Below are positions 21,563 through 33,003 of a stretch of 34,012 bases of DNA, piece by piece. Location: NCBI RefSeq assembly GCF_001039355.2, contig NW_019775423.1, forward strand, positions 373,356-407,367, written 5' to 3'. This DNA is from Lingula anatina (Eukaryota; Brachiopoda; Lingulata; Lingulida; Lingulidae). The number at the start of each line of letters is the position of its first letter. The stretch's first letter is position 1. The notes under the pieces were generated by a model. It was not told where the DNA came from. It worked only from the letters and a program-made list of their open reading frames with translations, and did no database searches. Both the position numbers and the translations under genes were made by a program.

Positions 21563-24500
21563 CTGAAACGAAAGTGCATATATAAAATGACAAAGTTATA
21601 TTTGTAGTGGACAAAAATACGCCGCTTATTTTAAATTATTTTACCATTTAAATTAAATATATATCTTTATTTTACTAGATATCTTGAATAAGGTTATTAC
21701 TACGAATGAAGCGAAGTTCTACCTTCCAATATTTCTAAAAAAGTTTTAGATAAACTTTTTAAGACGGTAGTTTTTTTTTTTTCGAAATTTGAACGCCAGT
21801 GTCTTTTATTCATATAATAGTTACCTTTGTTATTGCTAAACGGGTTTTCCTCCGGTAATGTGATGACTGAAACTTCTAAACTTATCGGGTAGTGCTCCTC
21901 TGTCTCCGGCTGGTACGGGGAGTTGATGACGTCAACGCGAGGCGTCTTTGGTGATTTTTGCTCTTCACCAGTCACCCGTCTTTTATTTCTGTCGACAACA
22001 GATTTTACGGCAACAGCTTGTGCGGCAAAAGCACAGGTAGGACCCTGTGAAATAGATCAAATGTTGTTAAAACAGTCTTAAACAATCAATAATAGTCATC
22101 TGTATCTCTCAATAACGCGAAAGACAATAACCATTAAAGGAAGTGCGAATCATCAGGTCCAAATACATGAATAAAGTCTTTATTATCCAATAGAAAGTTT
22201 ATTTACAGTAGCCCATAAAGACCTACAGGTATACGCATTCATCTAAGCGACTAACCGTGAAGATGGATCACGATGTATTTTGAACTATAAATATCATTCT
22301 CTTGATCATTTATAGGCAACAGCTTTTAATAGCCCAGCATAATGTTTTCTTAGGTTTGTCGTTTATCTCCAATTTCTCTCACCCCGAGCTTCAAATTTTC
22401 GCAGACGATCATTGCAGCCGATATTTTATCGTCTACCTCGAACGGTGTACAAAATCATGTATCAAAATGAACAAGGCAGTCGAAAGGAATAAAATCGAGT
22501 CTGCACGAGTCTCTCAAGCTGAGGGTTATTCGTGTAGGGATTGACAAATTAAGAAATTTATTTGACCAAAGCAAAACTTTATGGGACAACTATAGCTTTA
22601 AACCCAGTAGTTGAAGTTCTTGAATGGCTACTAGTTCTCGAATAAACGAAGGTTTCTACACATACACGTAAAGGTATATAAAATATTTACCGATATACAC
22701 CTTAAATCATCATTCGTGGTGCAAAACCCTATCTCACAGGTGAAATACAAGGTGGTCGACTCTGGGAATTTGAAACAATTGAATGCACCAGATGTAATAT
22801 AATTCCCCTGGCCAGAGAATGGATCAGAAATGAATTGATTGTCTTCGGGGCACCTGATGTGAAAAAAAAATGTTATCGATATCAGTCCTATAAGTATCTG
22901 TAAGTGATCCAATCATACATTAATGTGTACTGTGGGTTCGGAGACAACAAACTCAATACCCACGTGACCCCTTCCCAGAATGAAAAAAAAAAACTTGAAT
23001 AGTAATGACTTACAAAAAACAGCATTAAATGTTATGTGCAGGCAAGTCGAGTAACTTAATTTAAAAAACCTTTTAATTGATGTAACAGTAGCTCAGAAAA
23101 ACATTAGGATTGCTTTGTTTTATATCAAACTTCAAAGAAATGTACTTACCCGTTATCACCCAGAAGAGCAAACGTTTCATTTGAACTTTTCGTAGGTTTT
23201 GCATAACATCCAAACACTTTTATACCCTTTGCAGCTAATTAAAGAAAGACGAGATACTTTTATAAGAACTAACACTTCATGAATCAATCTGTATGTTCAG
23301 AAATAAGAATACATTTTGAAATATCTTTCTTTCAACTATTCTCAAAAAATCTCCAATTAGAGAGAATGAAGCATCTTTTTTTCTCATACATATGCACCAA
23401 ATTTGGTATTTACTTTAAGACCGAAATATGATTACCACTTTCACACTAGAATTTTGTAGTGATCAATTTAAATAAGTCAACTGTCGACCAGCACTTCTAT
23501 TATGATTACAGACCCAAGTTAATTTTAATCCAATGTCTACCACACAAATTTTAGGCTTTAAAGTGGAGGGCTACTTTTGACTTATTTTTCTTTAAAAACG
23601 GAGATCGTGATCCCCAATAAAAACTATTTCATTGCGAATGAGCCAATTAATTACTTTTTGATTCTCCTAGAGTCATCGAGAGGGAAACGGGTTCGCCTAA
23701 GTAACAGCTTGGGATCTCAGCGCCATCGCTATTTCGATTCATCACCATGGTAACGGTTTCAGCGGCAAGGTTTGCAGCACTTTGCGAAAGCGTTCTGGCA
23801 AATAAAAGATAGAAAATGTTTTCAAATTCATGCGATAAAAAACAACAACAAAATACAATAAAATCTCAAATAATGCTATTGTAAAGGACATACTATTTCC
23901 CATAAATAAACATCACGACTATGCAACAATTTTTCAATATTTGCCTTTGCAAAGCACGCAATTGCATATTGATGTAGGCCTAATGAAGAGTTATACCGCA
24001 TCTTCTTGGCTTGCAAATAATTCTGATGAATTATAATGGTGCCCCACATTTATCTATGTCCAAACATATGCATTCATGGTCATTGCAGATAAGCACTTAA
24101 GATAAACAGCTAAGATTTTATAACTTTCACAATTAAAAACAAACAAATCTAAATACGAAGTAATATGCGATATATCAGCCGCTGCTCAAGCATGTAATCA
24201 TGGTAAATATGGTTTAACTGTATTTTAGCCTCATGGAGACGAGTTCATAAGATGTTAAAATTACATCTTACTTAAATTATACAGAATGCTCGTCGGTATC
24301 AATCTGCCAAACTATCAGACCATCTTGGCAAATCCAAGCTTTTAGCTAATAACATTTTATTTAGAAATGCGTGTTCTGTTGGACTAAAACTTCTGTCATA
24401 ATGTTATGCAATAGCTGACTTTGGAGGTGTTTAGTACCAGTATGTTGCTTTTTAAGCCCTAAAAATTTGAAGATCTCGGCCAAGCCCAAATCCCAAAACC

Positions 24501-26468
24501 ATTTACTAATACATCATGGTCAGTTCATTGCTAACGGTTATCTGATCGGTCGCTAGATATTCACACTTATTATGAAGGCATTTCTCAAACCACATGAGAA
24601 AAAGGATCATTTAAAAGCATTGCATCCACCATAATTGTAGTATAATTCGCCCCTTTTTTCTTATATTTCAAATTCATCTTTTGGGGTTTGTAACTAAATA
24701 TTTGCATTTGCCTAATAAAAATTTGAATGTTGAAAAGAAAATGAATCGTAATATTTTGCATTCACAATTACAACATTAATTTTCAAAAAAGAAAATATCT
24801 ACGTACATGTTCTCCACGCGAACAGAGGTTATTTCCACAATAACTGTCTCGTCTCCAGTGAAGTCGCAGCCCGGAGTCGTGGTGAATTCAACATCAGTGT
24901 GTTGTTCTATGCGGGAATTCTCTGTCGCTAAAACGGTCCATAGGTCGCGTCCGCCCTGAAATGAATTTTGCATTATATATCAGCCTTTTTATTTTATCAA
25001 AAAGGAAATATGTAGTTTTGTACTCATAGCAACAATGATAGAAAAGATATAACCTCTACTTCATTTGTAAATGAAACAAGTTGTAACACGCACTTTTACA
25101 GGCAACACAGAGCCACCGGTAACTCAAAAATTCTCCACGACTTGTACAGCACCCGTTCTTTGTGTAGGCTAAAACCTGCTCTTATGTCAACGTAACCTTT
25201 TCACAGTAATATGATTTGCGATAAATACCGTCGAAAGTTTGGAGTAACATTGCTACATAAAGTTACAGCAATTACTTCTACAAATCACCGATAAAATATG
25301 GCCGACCCACGTGAGAGCTTGCCGCTTTATTCCCTAATAGACAGTGATGGATTTTTGGCGGGGATTGGGCGGGAAGGTTTCAAGTGGATCGGCCATATTT
25401 GATCCGCAGATCTGTTAGTCCGCAGATCAACTTCTGTTTTGAATGCAGCCTAAGACTATGCTAGAAGAGAAACACTTTACCGATGATGTCATTCCACAGG
25501 AGTTTTCTGCCAGTGTGAATGTCGCAAGAGTCCAGTTTTGTTGTGAGCCAGTAAACGCTGGTCGACAGTTGTGGTCATCTTTATAATCCGCGATGTACGT
25601 GTTCGCGTAATTAGCGTCGTTTACTACGACTATTATCACTTCATTTGGGCTCACTCCGCAGCGATAGGTGGCTGAAGTAGATTTAATAGAAATTATTTTT
25701 TTTTCTATTGATTTAAGCATTTTCTGTCCACTATGAAGGAGAGCTAGAGATGAGATGCTCCGAAATTCAGACTTAATGAATGCTTCATTTGTATCAAACT
25801 TTCTTCACGTCTCACACATGTCGAGAAAATTGGTTCCCAAAAAGATATTATTGTCAGTGAGAATTTGATATGAAGATAAAGAAGGAATAGGACGTCCTAT
25901 TTAAATCGGTAAAACGTAACACTGCACAGTCTTCATTTGCGCATCTAGAGAAGTGTATGGAGTGGAGAGGAGAACCTAAGGGGAATCATAACTTGAACAG
26001 ATTCTTAATTTCCCGAATGAGTCACTGACTGTCAGTGCGTTATGAAAATTCCATGCATGATTTTTGAGTTTTAGGATAGATGTATGAGAAAGAGAGAGAG
26101 GGGGGGGGGGAGAGGGGAGAGGGGAGGAGAGAGAGACACTTACCAGATGAGTTGGTCGTGTCAAGAATAAAGACAGCCAAATAAACGTGGAGACACTAAA
26201 ATAATAAAATAGCAGTTATCCAAAGTTTAAAAAATGACCTGATGCCAACATTTGATAGCCATACTAAATATTAAACAATAATCTTAATATATTTGCAAGT
26301 TAATTAACACAGCGTATAGATCCTACATTTAATTAATAATAGCTGCCATAAACCACGTCTGTTTTTCAGATGCTGACCAAAGTGTTGTGCATATTTATAA
26401 CGAGCAAAAAAAAGACAAAATATTCATATTACCCAAAGAGCTGCAGAAACCTTCATTGTACTTGGAAA
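21348..26468 (-). CDS. Gene C: single-pass ZP-domain membrane protein, complete, 412 aa
   Basis: Nine coding exons in order: 26433-26456 (ATG; exon starts at 26468), 26144-26195, 25481-25671, 24807-24955, 23655-23794, 23150-23234, 22691-22853, 21825-22044, 21348-21562. They total 1239 nt, open, with the same phases as gene B. Parts: signal peptide (MKVSAALW then CLHVYLAVFILD), ZP-N (TYRCGVSPNEV, NCRPAF, SCGM, GCDFTG), ZP-C (SCYLGEP, VFGCYAKP, CPEDNQF, NCFKFPE, TCEIGFC), furin-like RNKRR, membrane helix and a tail ending VTILRP. It is the second half of the tandem duplication. It differs from gene B mainly in two ZP patches and in a 27-nt longer furin-site exon. Its promoter is the diverged module near 27.1 kb. 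Confidence 0.88.
21825..22044 (-). CDS. Gene C exon with furin-like site, longer than in gene B
   Basis: A 220-nt exon, phase 0 to 1. After GPT it has an Ala/Val-rich stretch (CAFAAQAVAVKSVVD) that gene B lacks, then RNKRRVTGEEQ. The extra 27 nt keep the frame and lengthen the linker between ZP-C and the cleavage site. Confidence 0.85.
22691..22853 (-). CDS. Gene C ZP-C exon (divergent from gene B)
   Basis: A 163-nt exon with CPEDNQFISDPF, AFNCFKFPE, TCEIGFC and LRC. At some variable sites it resembles gene A (QF, CEIGFCT) and at others gene B, so it is not a simple copy of either. Confidence 0.88.
26090..26138 (-). repeat. Expanded CT/C tract beside gene C signal-exon donor
   Basis: The gene C version has grown to nearly 50 bases, with a run of G on plus inside. 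This is the main length change between the B and C copies of this intron. Confidence 0.6.
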
Positions 26469-26840
26469 CTGAAATGAAACGCGATTTCATGTTATTAGGA
26501 AGGAACTGCGTTTAATTTGCTATCGGGCGTTTTTTAATTTCATTTAGAAATTTACAACCATATGTTTCTTTTCAAACTTTGTTTTTACAGGCACTTGGAG
26601 ATATTTTTATCGGAGATATAACTTTTTTATTTTGCTGACCACATAGTAATGAATGACTGTTTTGGCCTTTCTTTGCCTCTGTTCGTGGTTTCGAAGTTTT
26701 ATTTTGATAAAAATTGATGTTCAATATTTCAAGCGTGCCACGTAAACACCATTTAATTGTGATTGGTCCCTGGCATACACTTATTTTTTGTGTCCATGAA
26801 AATCTTTGATGGATGAACCTCATACAAGAAATACATTTGA

Positions 26841-28029
26841 AACGCTAGCGACTATTCTAACAGTTATCAGAGTAAAGCCTCACACCGCTATTACATCTTA
26901 CAGGTTTATTGAATATGGTGACATATGAATCTAAAATGCAATATTCATGCAAATCTGATCATGCTGTGCATAGTCTGCTTTTATAAAATATTCCAAATAG
27001 AGTTTAAATCTACTAACCGTTGAAGTAGGCCCTACTAGGGATACACCTTCTCCCTGCGTCCTGACGCCTCCTCTGTGCAAACATGTGGTCATGTGATGCA
27101 CGAATTTATACGCAGCAACTGGTGACAGCTTTTCAACAAACTGGCCAATCAAAGCCGCGTTCATTTCGTGGCGTTACAGATGACGGTTTAGTCATGCCAT
27201 ACAAAATGTATGAACACAGTTTTTGTAAAATTAAGTCAGATTAGATTTAATGGTGACTGACAATCCATCCGTTTTATGCCTATTAATTATAAAGGTATGC
27301 ATCGCGCGTTAGAATTATATATAGAAATATTATTTTCCTAGAAATTTAAATAATTTCCTTACCCTATCCAAAACTGTTGAGAGAATCATTGATATACACC
27401 ATTTTTTTAGCTTAAAATTCTTATTTTAACCCTTACGAGTGCAATTCATCCTTCTCTGCTACGAGGTTAATTCCCAAATATTAATAACAGAGAACTCAAA
27501 GTGAAATATCAGATCTAAAATTTGACGACGGCTATGGGCGTGGCGAAAAAGAAGTAAAATTTTCAGCAAGATTTTTTCCTCAATTAAAGTCTAATGAGCA
27601 TTGTTTACCTTTAACTTGCTGTTTGATTTTAAAGATGTAGGCTACAGAAGTGTTACAGTTGTCCGTGTTGGTCAATTTAACCAAAATCATTTAGAGTGGT
27701 GAGAATAATTGTAAAAATAGGCACGCTTTAGGCCTATGCACAAATTTCGAATTCAGCGATCAATGACAGCAACCTTTAATCAGAATTATAGAAATTGATT
27801 AAAAACTTTTTCCTTCCACTAAATTCATAATTGAAAAACCATGCACCATCCCAGCAATCTAAAAGCAATTGTGGCGTACAAAAAATGCACATAAACGTAT
27901 TTAAATAGTTTATTTCACAAGATAACGAGAACAATGTTGTGGGGCACACTGAATGTGACGGTGCATAGATAGATAATTTACTCCAACGTGACCAGAAAGT
28001 ACAAAGTATTTTTACAAACCTCAGAATAC

Positions 28030-28033
<4 letters not shown>
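26841..28033. other. Intergenic region between gene C and the opsin side
   Basis: Unique sequence past the end of the duplication. Apart from the gene C promoter module at 27.1 kb, no exon, RNA or repeat was recognised. Confidence 0.6.
27075..27190 (-). promoter_or_regulatory. Core promoter module upstream of gene C (diverged form)
   Basis: ATTGG at 27145-27149 and TATAAATTC at 27110-27102, again 35 bases apart. Most surrounding bases differ from the other two modules, but the CAGTTTGTTGA.AAGCT core between the boxes is kept. It lies outside the duplicated segment, about 0.62 kb upstream of the gene C ATG. Confidence 0.6.

Positions 28034-28068
<35 letters not shown>
28034..28068. repeat. 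(TA)n microsatellite
   Basis: An uninterrupted alternating TA tract of about 35 bases. Confidence 0.95.
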
Positions 28069-28071
<3 letters not shown>

Positions 28072-28334
28072 CAGCGTAACAAAAACAATTTCATAATTAT
28101 ACTCAAGTTGGTTAAGCCCATATGGCTTTAATACATGCCAATAAAACGGTAACACAATGTTAGCATTATGTTAGGAAAAAAAGTTTACAGAATATATCAA
28201 ACGACACACGTCGTGCATAGCCCCTTCTACTGAGCTAAAAAATCTCACGCAGGATTTTCCTTTCGTATACAGATTGCCACAGAACAAAAACACAAAACAT
28301 GTTCTACTGTCTAGATTTCACCGATACCAAGGAT

Positions 28335-28575
28335 TCATTTCCGATCCTCTAAAGGGACGCAGGACCAGCGGCCCTTCTTCACTGTCAGGTCGTGTGAGGA
28401 CAACCTGTACCGAGTTCCAATAATTCTTTCAAACTCCTTGATGTCCATGTCAGCAGAAATGCCTGAGACGGTTTGATCCGGATTAATCTCTCTATACAAT
28501 ACAACCTTACAATTTTGAGACACACGCACCCTTTCTTTACAGTTCAATAAGTCAATTTTCCCCTTATATATTGTG
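28335..28575 (-). CDS. Unidentified terminal-exon-like reading frame
   Basis: A minus-strand frame opens behind an acceptor (TATTTTGCAG at 28576-28585) and runs 79 whole codons to a TGA at 28335-28337. It ends with a basic stretch (LTVKKGRWSCVPLEDRK). The codon choice is more GC-rich than the surroundings and looks like real coding. I do not recognise the family. It lies directly downstream, on the same strand, of a LINE-like remnant, so it could be part of that element, the last exon of an unknown gene, or chance. Confidence 0.3.
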
Positions 28576-28599
28576 CTGCAAAATACCATTTAGGTATTT

Positions 28600-28870
28600 G
28601 AATGCGTTTGTATTAGCCTGCTTGCAGGTAGTCCAGGTATGGGTTATCATGTACTACTACTTCCTCTCGTTGTTCAAGAGCCTTTACCATGAATTTATGC
28701 CGAGCGATTTTCACGCGGGCTTTTGCACTTCATAAACCAAGCTCGCCTAAACATTAATTGTTAGGCGTTGTCACTCTTACACCAAGCAGAGACATAACTA
28801 ATGACCTGGAAGTGACTTCTAAAAATTTACGAGTTTTTATCCAAGGTTCACGTCCATATAAAATACTGGA
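28600..28870 (-). pseudogene. Decayed C-terminal end of a non-LTR retrotransposon ORF
   Basis: Minus-strand reading gives ILYGREPW, then LVMSLLGVRVTTPN and LGELGL, interrupted by stops, then KIARHKFMVKALEQREEV and a stop. The order 'LYG.E.W ... LGV...TPN ... GELG' is that of the region after the reverse transcriptase in many animal LINEs. It is too broken to function. Confidence 0.45.
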
Positions 28871-28879
28871 AAAATATCT

Positions 28880-29660
28880 GCTTCCATTACCCGCCTTTTA
28901 ACCATGAATGAGATGTCATACCTTCAACAAAACAAGATATCATACTACATGTATATAATATACAAAGAGATTTACATCGACCATCCCTCAATACTCATGT
29001 ATTTACAACGTGTTTGCCTTTAAACAATTAAAAGATCAAGCTCTTAAAAAGAGTACCATAGCCAAAGACATCAACCCCACCCCAATAATTTCTCCACTAG
29101 GCACTACATTTCTCTAGCTGCAGTAAAGGCAACTTCGTGGACAGTCAGTGGCTTAATCATTTACAATCCAGGTCCACCAAACCTAACCAATCAAATCACA
29201 ATCAGCTTACTCTATCTCAACCTCCTCGTGGCCTTTTTGGCAAAAATAAAATACTAAATTACCCGAAGCACTACATTTACGTGGTCTCATATTCATTGCA
29301 TGTGTCATACGGGCACAAACACCATCCAACCCGAACCCAGGCTATAACTACCACAATCTAAACCCCTACTTTATAACATCACGGACCACACTTACACACA
29401 TTTATAATATATTTATTTATTTGCAAGTTAACAGACAGACTGTCAGCACAGCAAAATCTGCTGATCGTACGTTCACCTTTTATGATGCAAATTTATTTAT
29501 CTAAAATGATTATTTAGTTTCCGATTTGAACAACGTACGCCCAGTCATTCAACTTTCATCTTTCTCTCTCTCTTTCTTTCTCTTAACACGAAGGAATCTA
29601 AGTTAGCTGTTTTTCAATAATATGTAAAAAAAAATCGTGATATATCTTTAGCGCATTAAT
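28880..29660. other. Opsin 3' flank
   Basis: No coding feature is supported. AATAAA words on the minus strand (29492-29497 and 29412-29421 on plus as TTTATT) are candidate poly(A) signals 170-250 bases past the opsin stop. A CT-rich run lies at 29,562-29,582. Confidence 0.45.
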
Positions 29661-29664
29661 CATC

Positions 29665-32600
29665 TTACAATGAAACAGTTGCAGAACGAGGGATCATCTT
29701 TGGCTGCACCGGTTTTTCCCATGCATATTGTTGCAGCTCGATGGCGTTGTTAGGTCCACCTGGCAATCTGATGGGACTACTGACGGGCCTGAGTGTGCGT
29801 AGTTCTCCATCCCAAGCTGAGGTTTCTCCCTGTTGTGATATGGCGTGCATGACCGTTGAAGTCTCTGCACAAAGGGGGACGATTCTTGGTCCTTGGGTCT
29901 GATTAGCGAAGGTCTGAAATACATGACGGGAGAGTGTTATGTAGAACTGGAATCACTGAGACCAATGTGCTAGCTAGCAAAGCAAGCTGTTTAGACAAAA
30001 AAAATGATAGAAACATGCAGTTTTTAAAGAGGTGAGATTCCAAGTGACCTCTGAGATTCAGGTTACCTACCTGCTGCCTTGATGCTCTTCTAGCGTTCCA
30101 GTTTTCAAACAGCATTCGTTGAAACTTCCTGTTCATGGCGCAGTATATGATGGGGTTGTAAGCATGGCTGGCCTTAGCCAGCAGAGCAGGCAGGGCACTG
30201 ACAATGTACGGAATGGACAAGGCGTCCCCAAACACTGCCCAGAAGCTAACCACTGCATAAGGCGTCCAGGCAATCAGAAATCCTGTACACATTAACACGA
30301 CAACCTGGAAATATATCTCTATTTTTTTTTTCTGAGAAGTTCTGAGGAAAGATCGATGTTTATTTTACTAACAACTCCTTAATAGGTGAGTAACTCGAAA
30401 ACTTTCGTAAGGGAGTGAGGGTGTTTGATTGCTAACATTTTGTAATAAATTATAAATTTGATTATCGATTAACTGAAATAAATAAGCGTAGAGGTTTTGC
30501 AAATATTAAGGAAAAATTGTATTTCATCGAGTGAGAGAGAGAGAGGCGTGAGTGTTTCTTTACCTTAGTCAAGTGCGAGTCCGCAAGTGTGGGCAATGGA
30601 TTATCTGCATTGCGCCTTGTTTTCATCGTGGTGAGAACAATATTGATGTAACAGTAAAAAATTAAGGCTACTGGCAGTCCAAAGGTGAAGATGGCTAGGC
30701 ATATGGTGTAAGACACCATATGATTGGAGCGACTCAACCAGTCCACTGAGCATGATGTCCCGTGGAGTTCCGGGCCATATTTTCCAAACCCAACAAGTGG
30801 CAACGCGCTCCACAGTATAGAGTAGAGAAAGGTGAATCCAATCGCAAAGAATACTTGGCCGGTACTAAACTTGAAACCTAGAAATTATATTATAATTATT
30901 TCAAAATGTCAAATTTATATTTGTCAAATCAATGACGGTCCATTATCTCACCATATCTGGATATTACAATTAAATGCCGTTTTGTTGGAAAAATGCAATT
31001 TATTAAATTTAATGTGTTGGTTACAACTTACAATGTATTTTGTGGAATTTTGAATCTAATAGGAAGAGTTCTCAGTCCTTCAAGTTCTTTTGCGAACGGG
31101 GCTGGTTTCACTTAAGGACTAAGGCTTTTCGGACCTGTACCCTGGGAATTTACCTGGTGAAGTGACAAGGCACACTTTGATGTATCGAAATACGCTGAGA
31201 GAGACCAGAAGTCCGATGCTGCTCAAGCCACAAAAGAACACGATAAAGGCATAATATACACAACCTGAAATGTAGAAATATACGTGCAGATATTATGATC
31301 AGAATAAATCATATATACTTTTGATCAAGTTGGCTGGCACACCTCCAAAAACATTTATTTCTGTTAAAGTATCGTTGCATAACATTTGCAGACGTTTTGA
31401 TATCCCACAATACAAGACTTGCTATCCTTGTTGTAAGCATGTAGCGCCGCCTGCAGGAGGAGATTATTGCAAAGCGCACATTCTAATGCTAATTTTGTAT
31501 ACATTTGCAGACATTCTGAAAATCTGATACTATAAGATTGTATTTCAAATTTTGGCGGATATTTTGACATTAAAACCTGGATAAAATTTCGAATCAAAAT
31601 TAGGTCTTAGGTCTTAGGTCTTAGATCATAAGTTCGTTAAACTCTTTCTGTCCATTTCACTTACCTGAGGTTTCAAACTGCCAACGATGTGTGAAGCTGG
31701 AATATATGGCTAACGGGTAGCCAAGGATGGGACCGGACAAGTCGATTGAGGACAAGGCGATGATCATGTAATCATGAGAGATCAAGTAATTCCTCTTCCA
31801 TACTCCTACCACAATAACCAACAAATTCAAAGCAACAGCCAGAATCTCTGAAACAAAAGCAATGTGTTTGATGGTTATATACAGTATATATACTTTTTCA
31901 GGTAAATGCCTCTTTAAAGATGTCCAATCCCTGACTTTCCCGTCGAATCGAATTTTCTTTTTTTTAAAGCGATTTTACATACCATTGCTCGACCCGTCCT
32001 TGCATTTGGACTCAATGTAAATAAAAATAAATTGTGAAAAATCACTCTGTCATCCTGGTAAAGGGTCTAAATGACTGACCGCCATGTCTTCCTGAATTTT
32101 TCAGAAGGAAACATCGACATTAAGTATTTTATTAGAGAATTGTTATCGTTTTTTAAGCTTAAAAAAAGTATGTAGTGAAAAAAATTATTATCTTTGCAGG
32201 AAATGTAGATATAGAAACAGTGCATTTTTAACACGCATAGTATACTTTAAAAGCGTGTGAACTAGTTTTCTAGCTTTTTAATGCACTCCTTCAGCTGATC
32301 GGAAGTACGTAACTCCAAGGTGAAGTGCAGGTATAGTTTTATAACCTATAAAGGGGGTGAGTCGGTTTTTCAATTATCTGGTCTCTAAGAAGCTGCTCAA
32401 TAATGGAACGATTTAAAACCACTGACACACCGAACTTGCGTCCATTTGGGGAGCAAATTCGTCCCGCTTTCACAAAAATCGATTGAAATATTTAACTAAA
32501 GAAAACGCTGCAATTTTTAAGGGTCGATAACACTTATAAAATAAATTTGATTTCGACCATCAAATATTGTCAAACTCCAAGTAGGCAAAAAAAAAAAAAA

Positions 32601-33003
32601 AAAAAAAAACGTTCTCCAAGCCCAACGTAACAGGGGGCTTTACCTTTGTCTTTTTCCTATTCCCCTTCATTAGGCTTACTTCGACATAAAAATGTTTTCG
32701 GCTAAAATGTCAGTTTATAAACAGTGACTGCATGATTGTTATGCCATGCCCTGACCTACATTCATTTCAATAATGGAACTTACGTACAAAGGCAGCCCGT
32801 GACGCAAAGGCAGACCATGTTATAAACCTGCGTAGTTTATAATTTAATCATCTCACTGGTCACAGAAGCACATCTTTTGCTATTGTCTCTCGTAGCTATC
32901 GATCAAGTTGTTTTCCCACTTTCACAGGTATACCACAGTATGCAGCGGCAAAACGGTTTATTTCTGACGCTCTTACAGCCCCAAAATAATCAGTGGACCA
33001 CAT
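29665..33003 (-). CDS. Opsin (neuropsin/peropsin-like group), six exons, about 386 aa
   Basis: Exons in order: 32934-33003 (tentative), 31665-31847, 31154-31264, 30564-30877, 30071-30304, 29665-29913, all with compatible phases. Opsins are seven-helix receptors that bind retinal. Visible marks are the end of TM1 and TM2 (NYLISHDYMIIALSSIDL), the TM3 cysteine (GCVYYAF), FRY where D/ERY is usual, the loop-2 cysteine and Glu (YGPELHGTSCSVDW), LTKVVVLMCTGFLIAWTPYA for TM6, the Schiff-base Lys and NPIIY in LLAKASHAYNPIIYC, then NRKF and a tail of about 95 residues ending SATVSL. The loop-2 and TM6-7 wording is closest to the neuropsin/peropsin/Go group; the exact class is unsettled. Confidence 0.88.
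30071..30304 (-). CDS. Opsin exon: TM6, TM7, retinal lysine
   Basis: Phase 0-0 exon of 234 nt. Lys in ALLAKASHAYNPIIY is the retinal attachment site; NPIIY is the NPxxY switch. It follows the 30564-30877 exon at LTK|VVV, the same place in the protein where TM6 begins in related opsins. Confidence 0.92.
31154..31264 (-). CDS. Opsin exon: TM3 with FRY motif
   Basis: A 111-nt exon encoding CVYYAFIVFFCGLSSIGLL, then SVFRYIKVC. The position of the D/ERY arginine switch reads Phe-Arg-Tyr. Reading frame and splice borders are firm, so the change is in the sequence and not a modelling artefact. Confidence 0.88.
32587..32609. repeat. Poly(A) run in opsin intron 1
   Basis: A homopolymer of about 23 A on plus. 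It is possibly the tail of an old retroposed copy, but no body could be recognised upstream. Confidence 0.7.
32934..33003 (-). CDS. Opsin candidate first exon
   Basis: ATG at 33003-33001 opens 23 codons (MWSTDYFG ... RFAAAYC) and ends with one G before GTATAC. That phase fits the next exon (AG|AG...), giving a Glu codon. The joined sequence supplies the missing first turns of TM1 before ILAVALNLLVIV. Another donor nearby (GTAAGT at about 32,781) is stronger but out of phase. No N-glycosylation sequon is seen. Confidence 0.5.

Larger units (their letters stand above)
18027..26840. repeat. Tandem segmental duplication, unit 2 (gene C)
   Basis: Direct tandem copy of 9541-18026. Homology to unit 1 stops at ATACATTTGA (26840), where unit 1 has ATATATTTGA (18026) joined to the start of unit 2. 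Unit-specific inserts lie at about 18.34-19.44 kb and 20.16-20.77 kb. Confidence 0.93.

Noticed and set aside
28034-28068. Short-period repeat considered as an array
   Set aside because: A simple TA microsatellite with no spacers.
29137-29361. Plus-strand frame of 74 codons
   Set aside because: No domain or splice support; composition typical of noncoding flank.
32781-32850. Alternative opsin first exon ending at a strong GTAAGT donor
   Set aside because: Its frame (MVCLCVTG...) ends in phase 2, whereas the next opsin exon needs phase 1.
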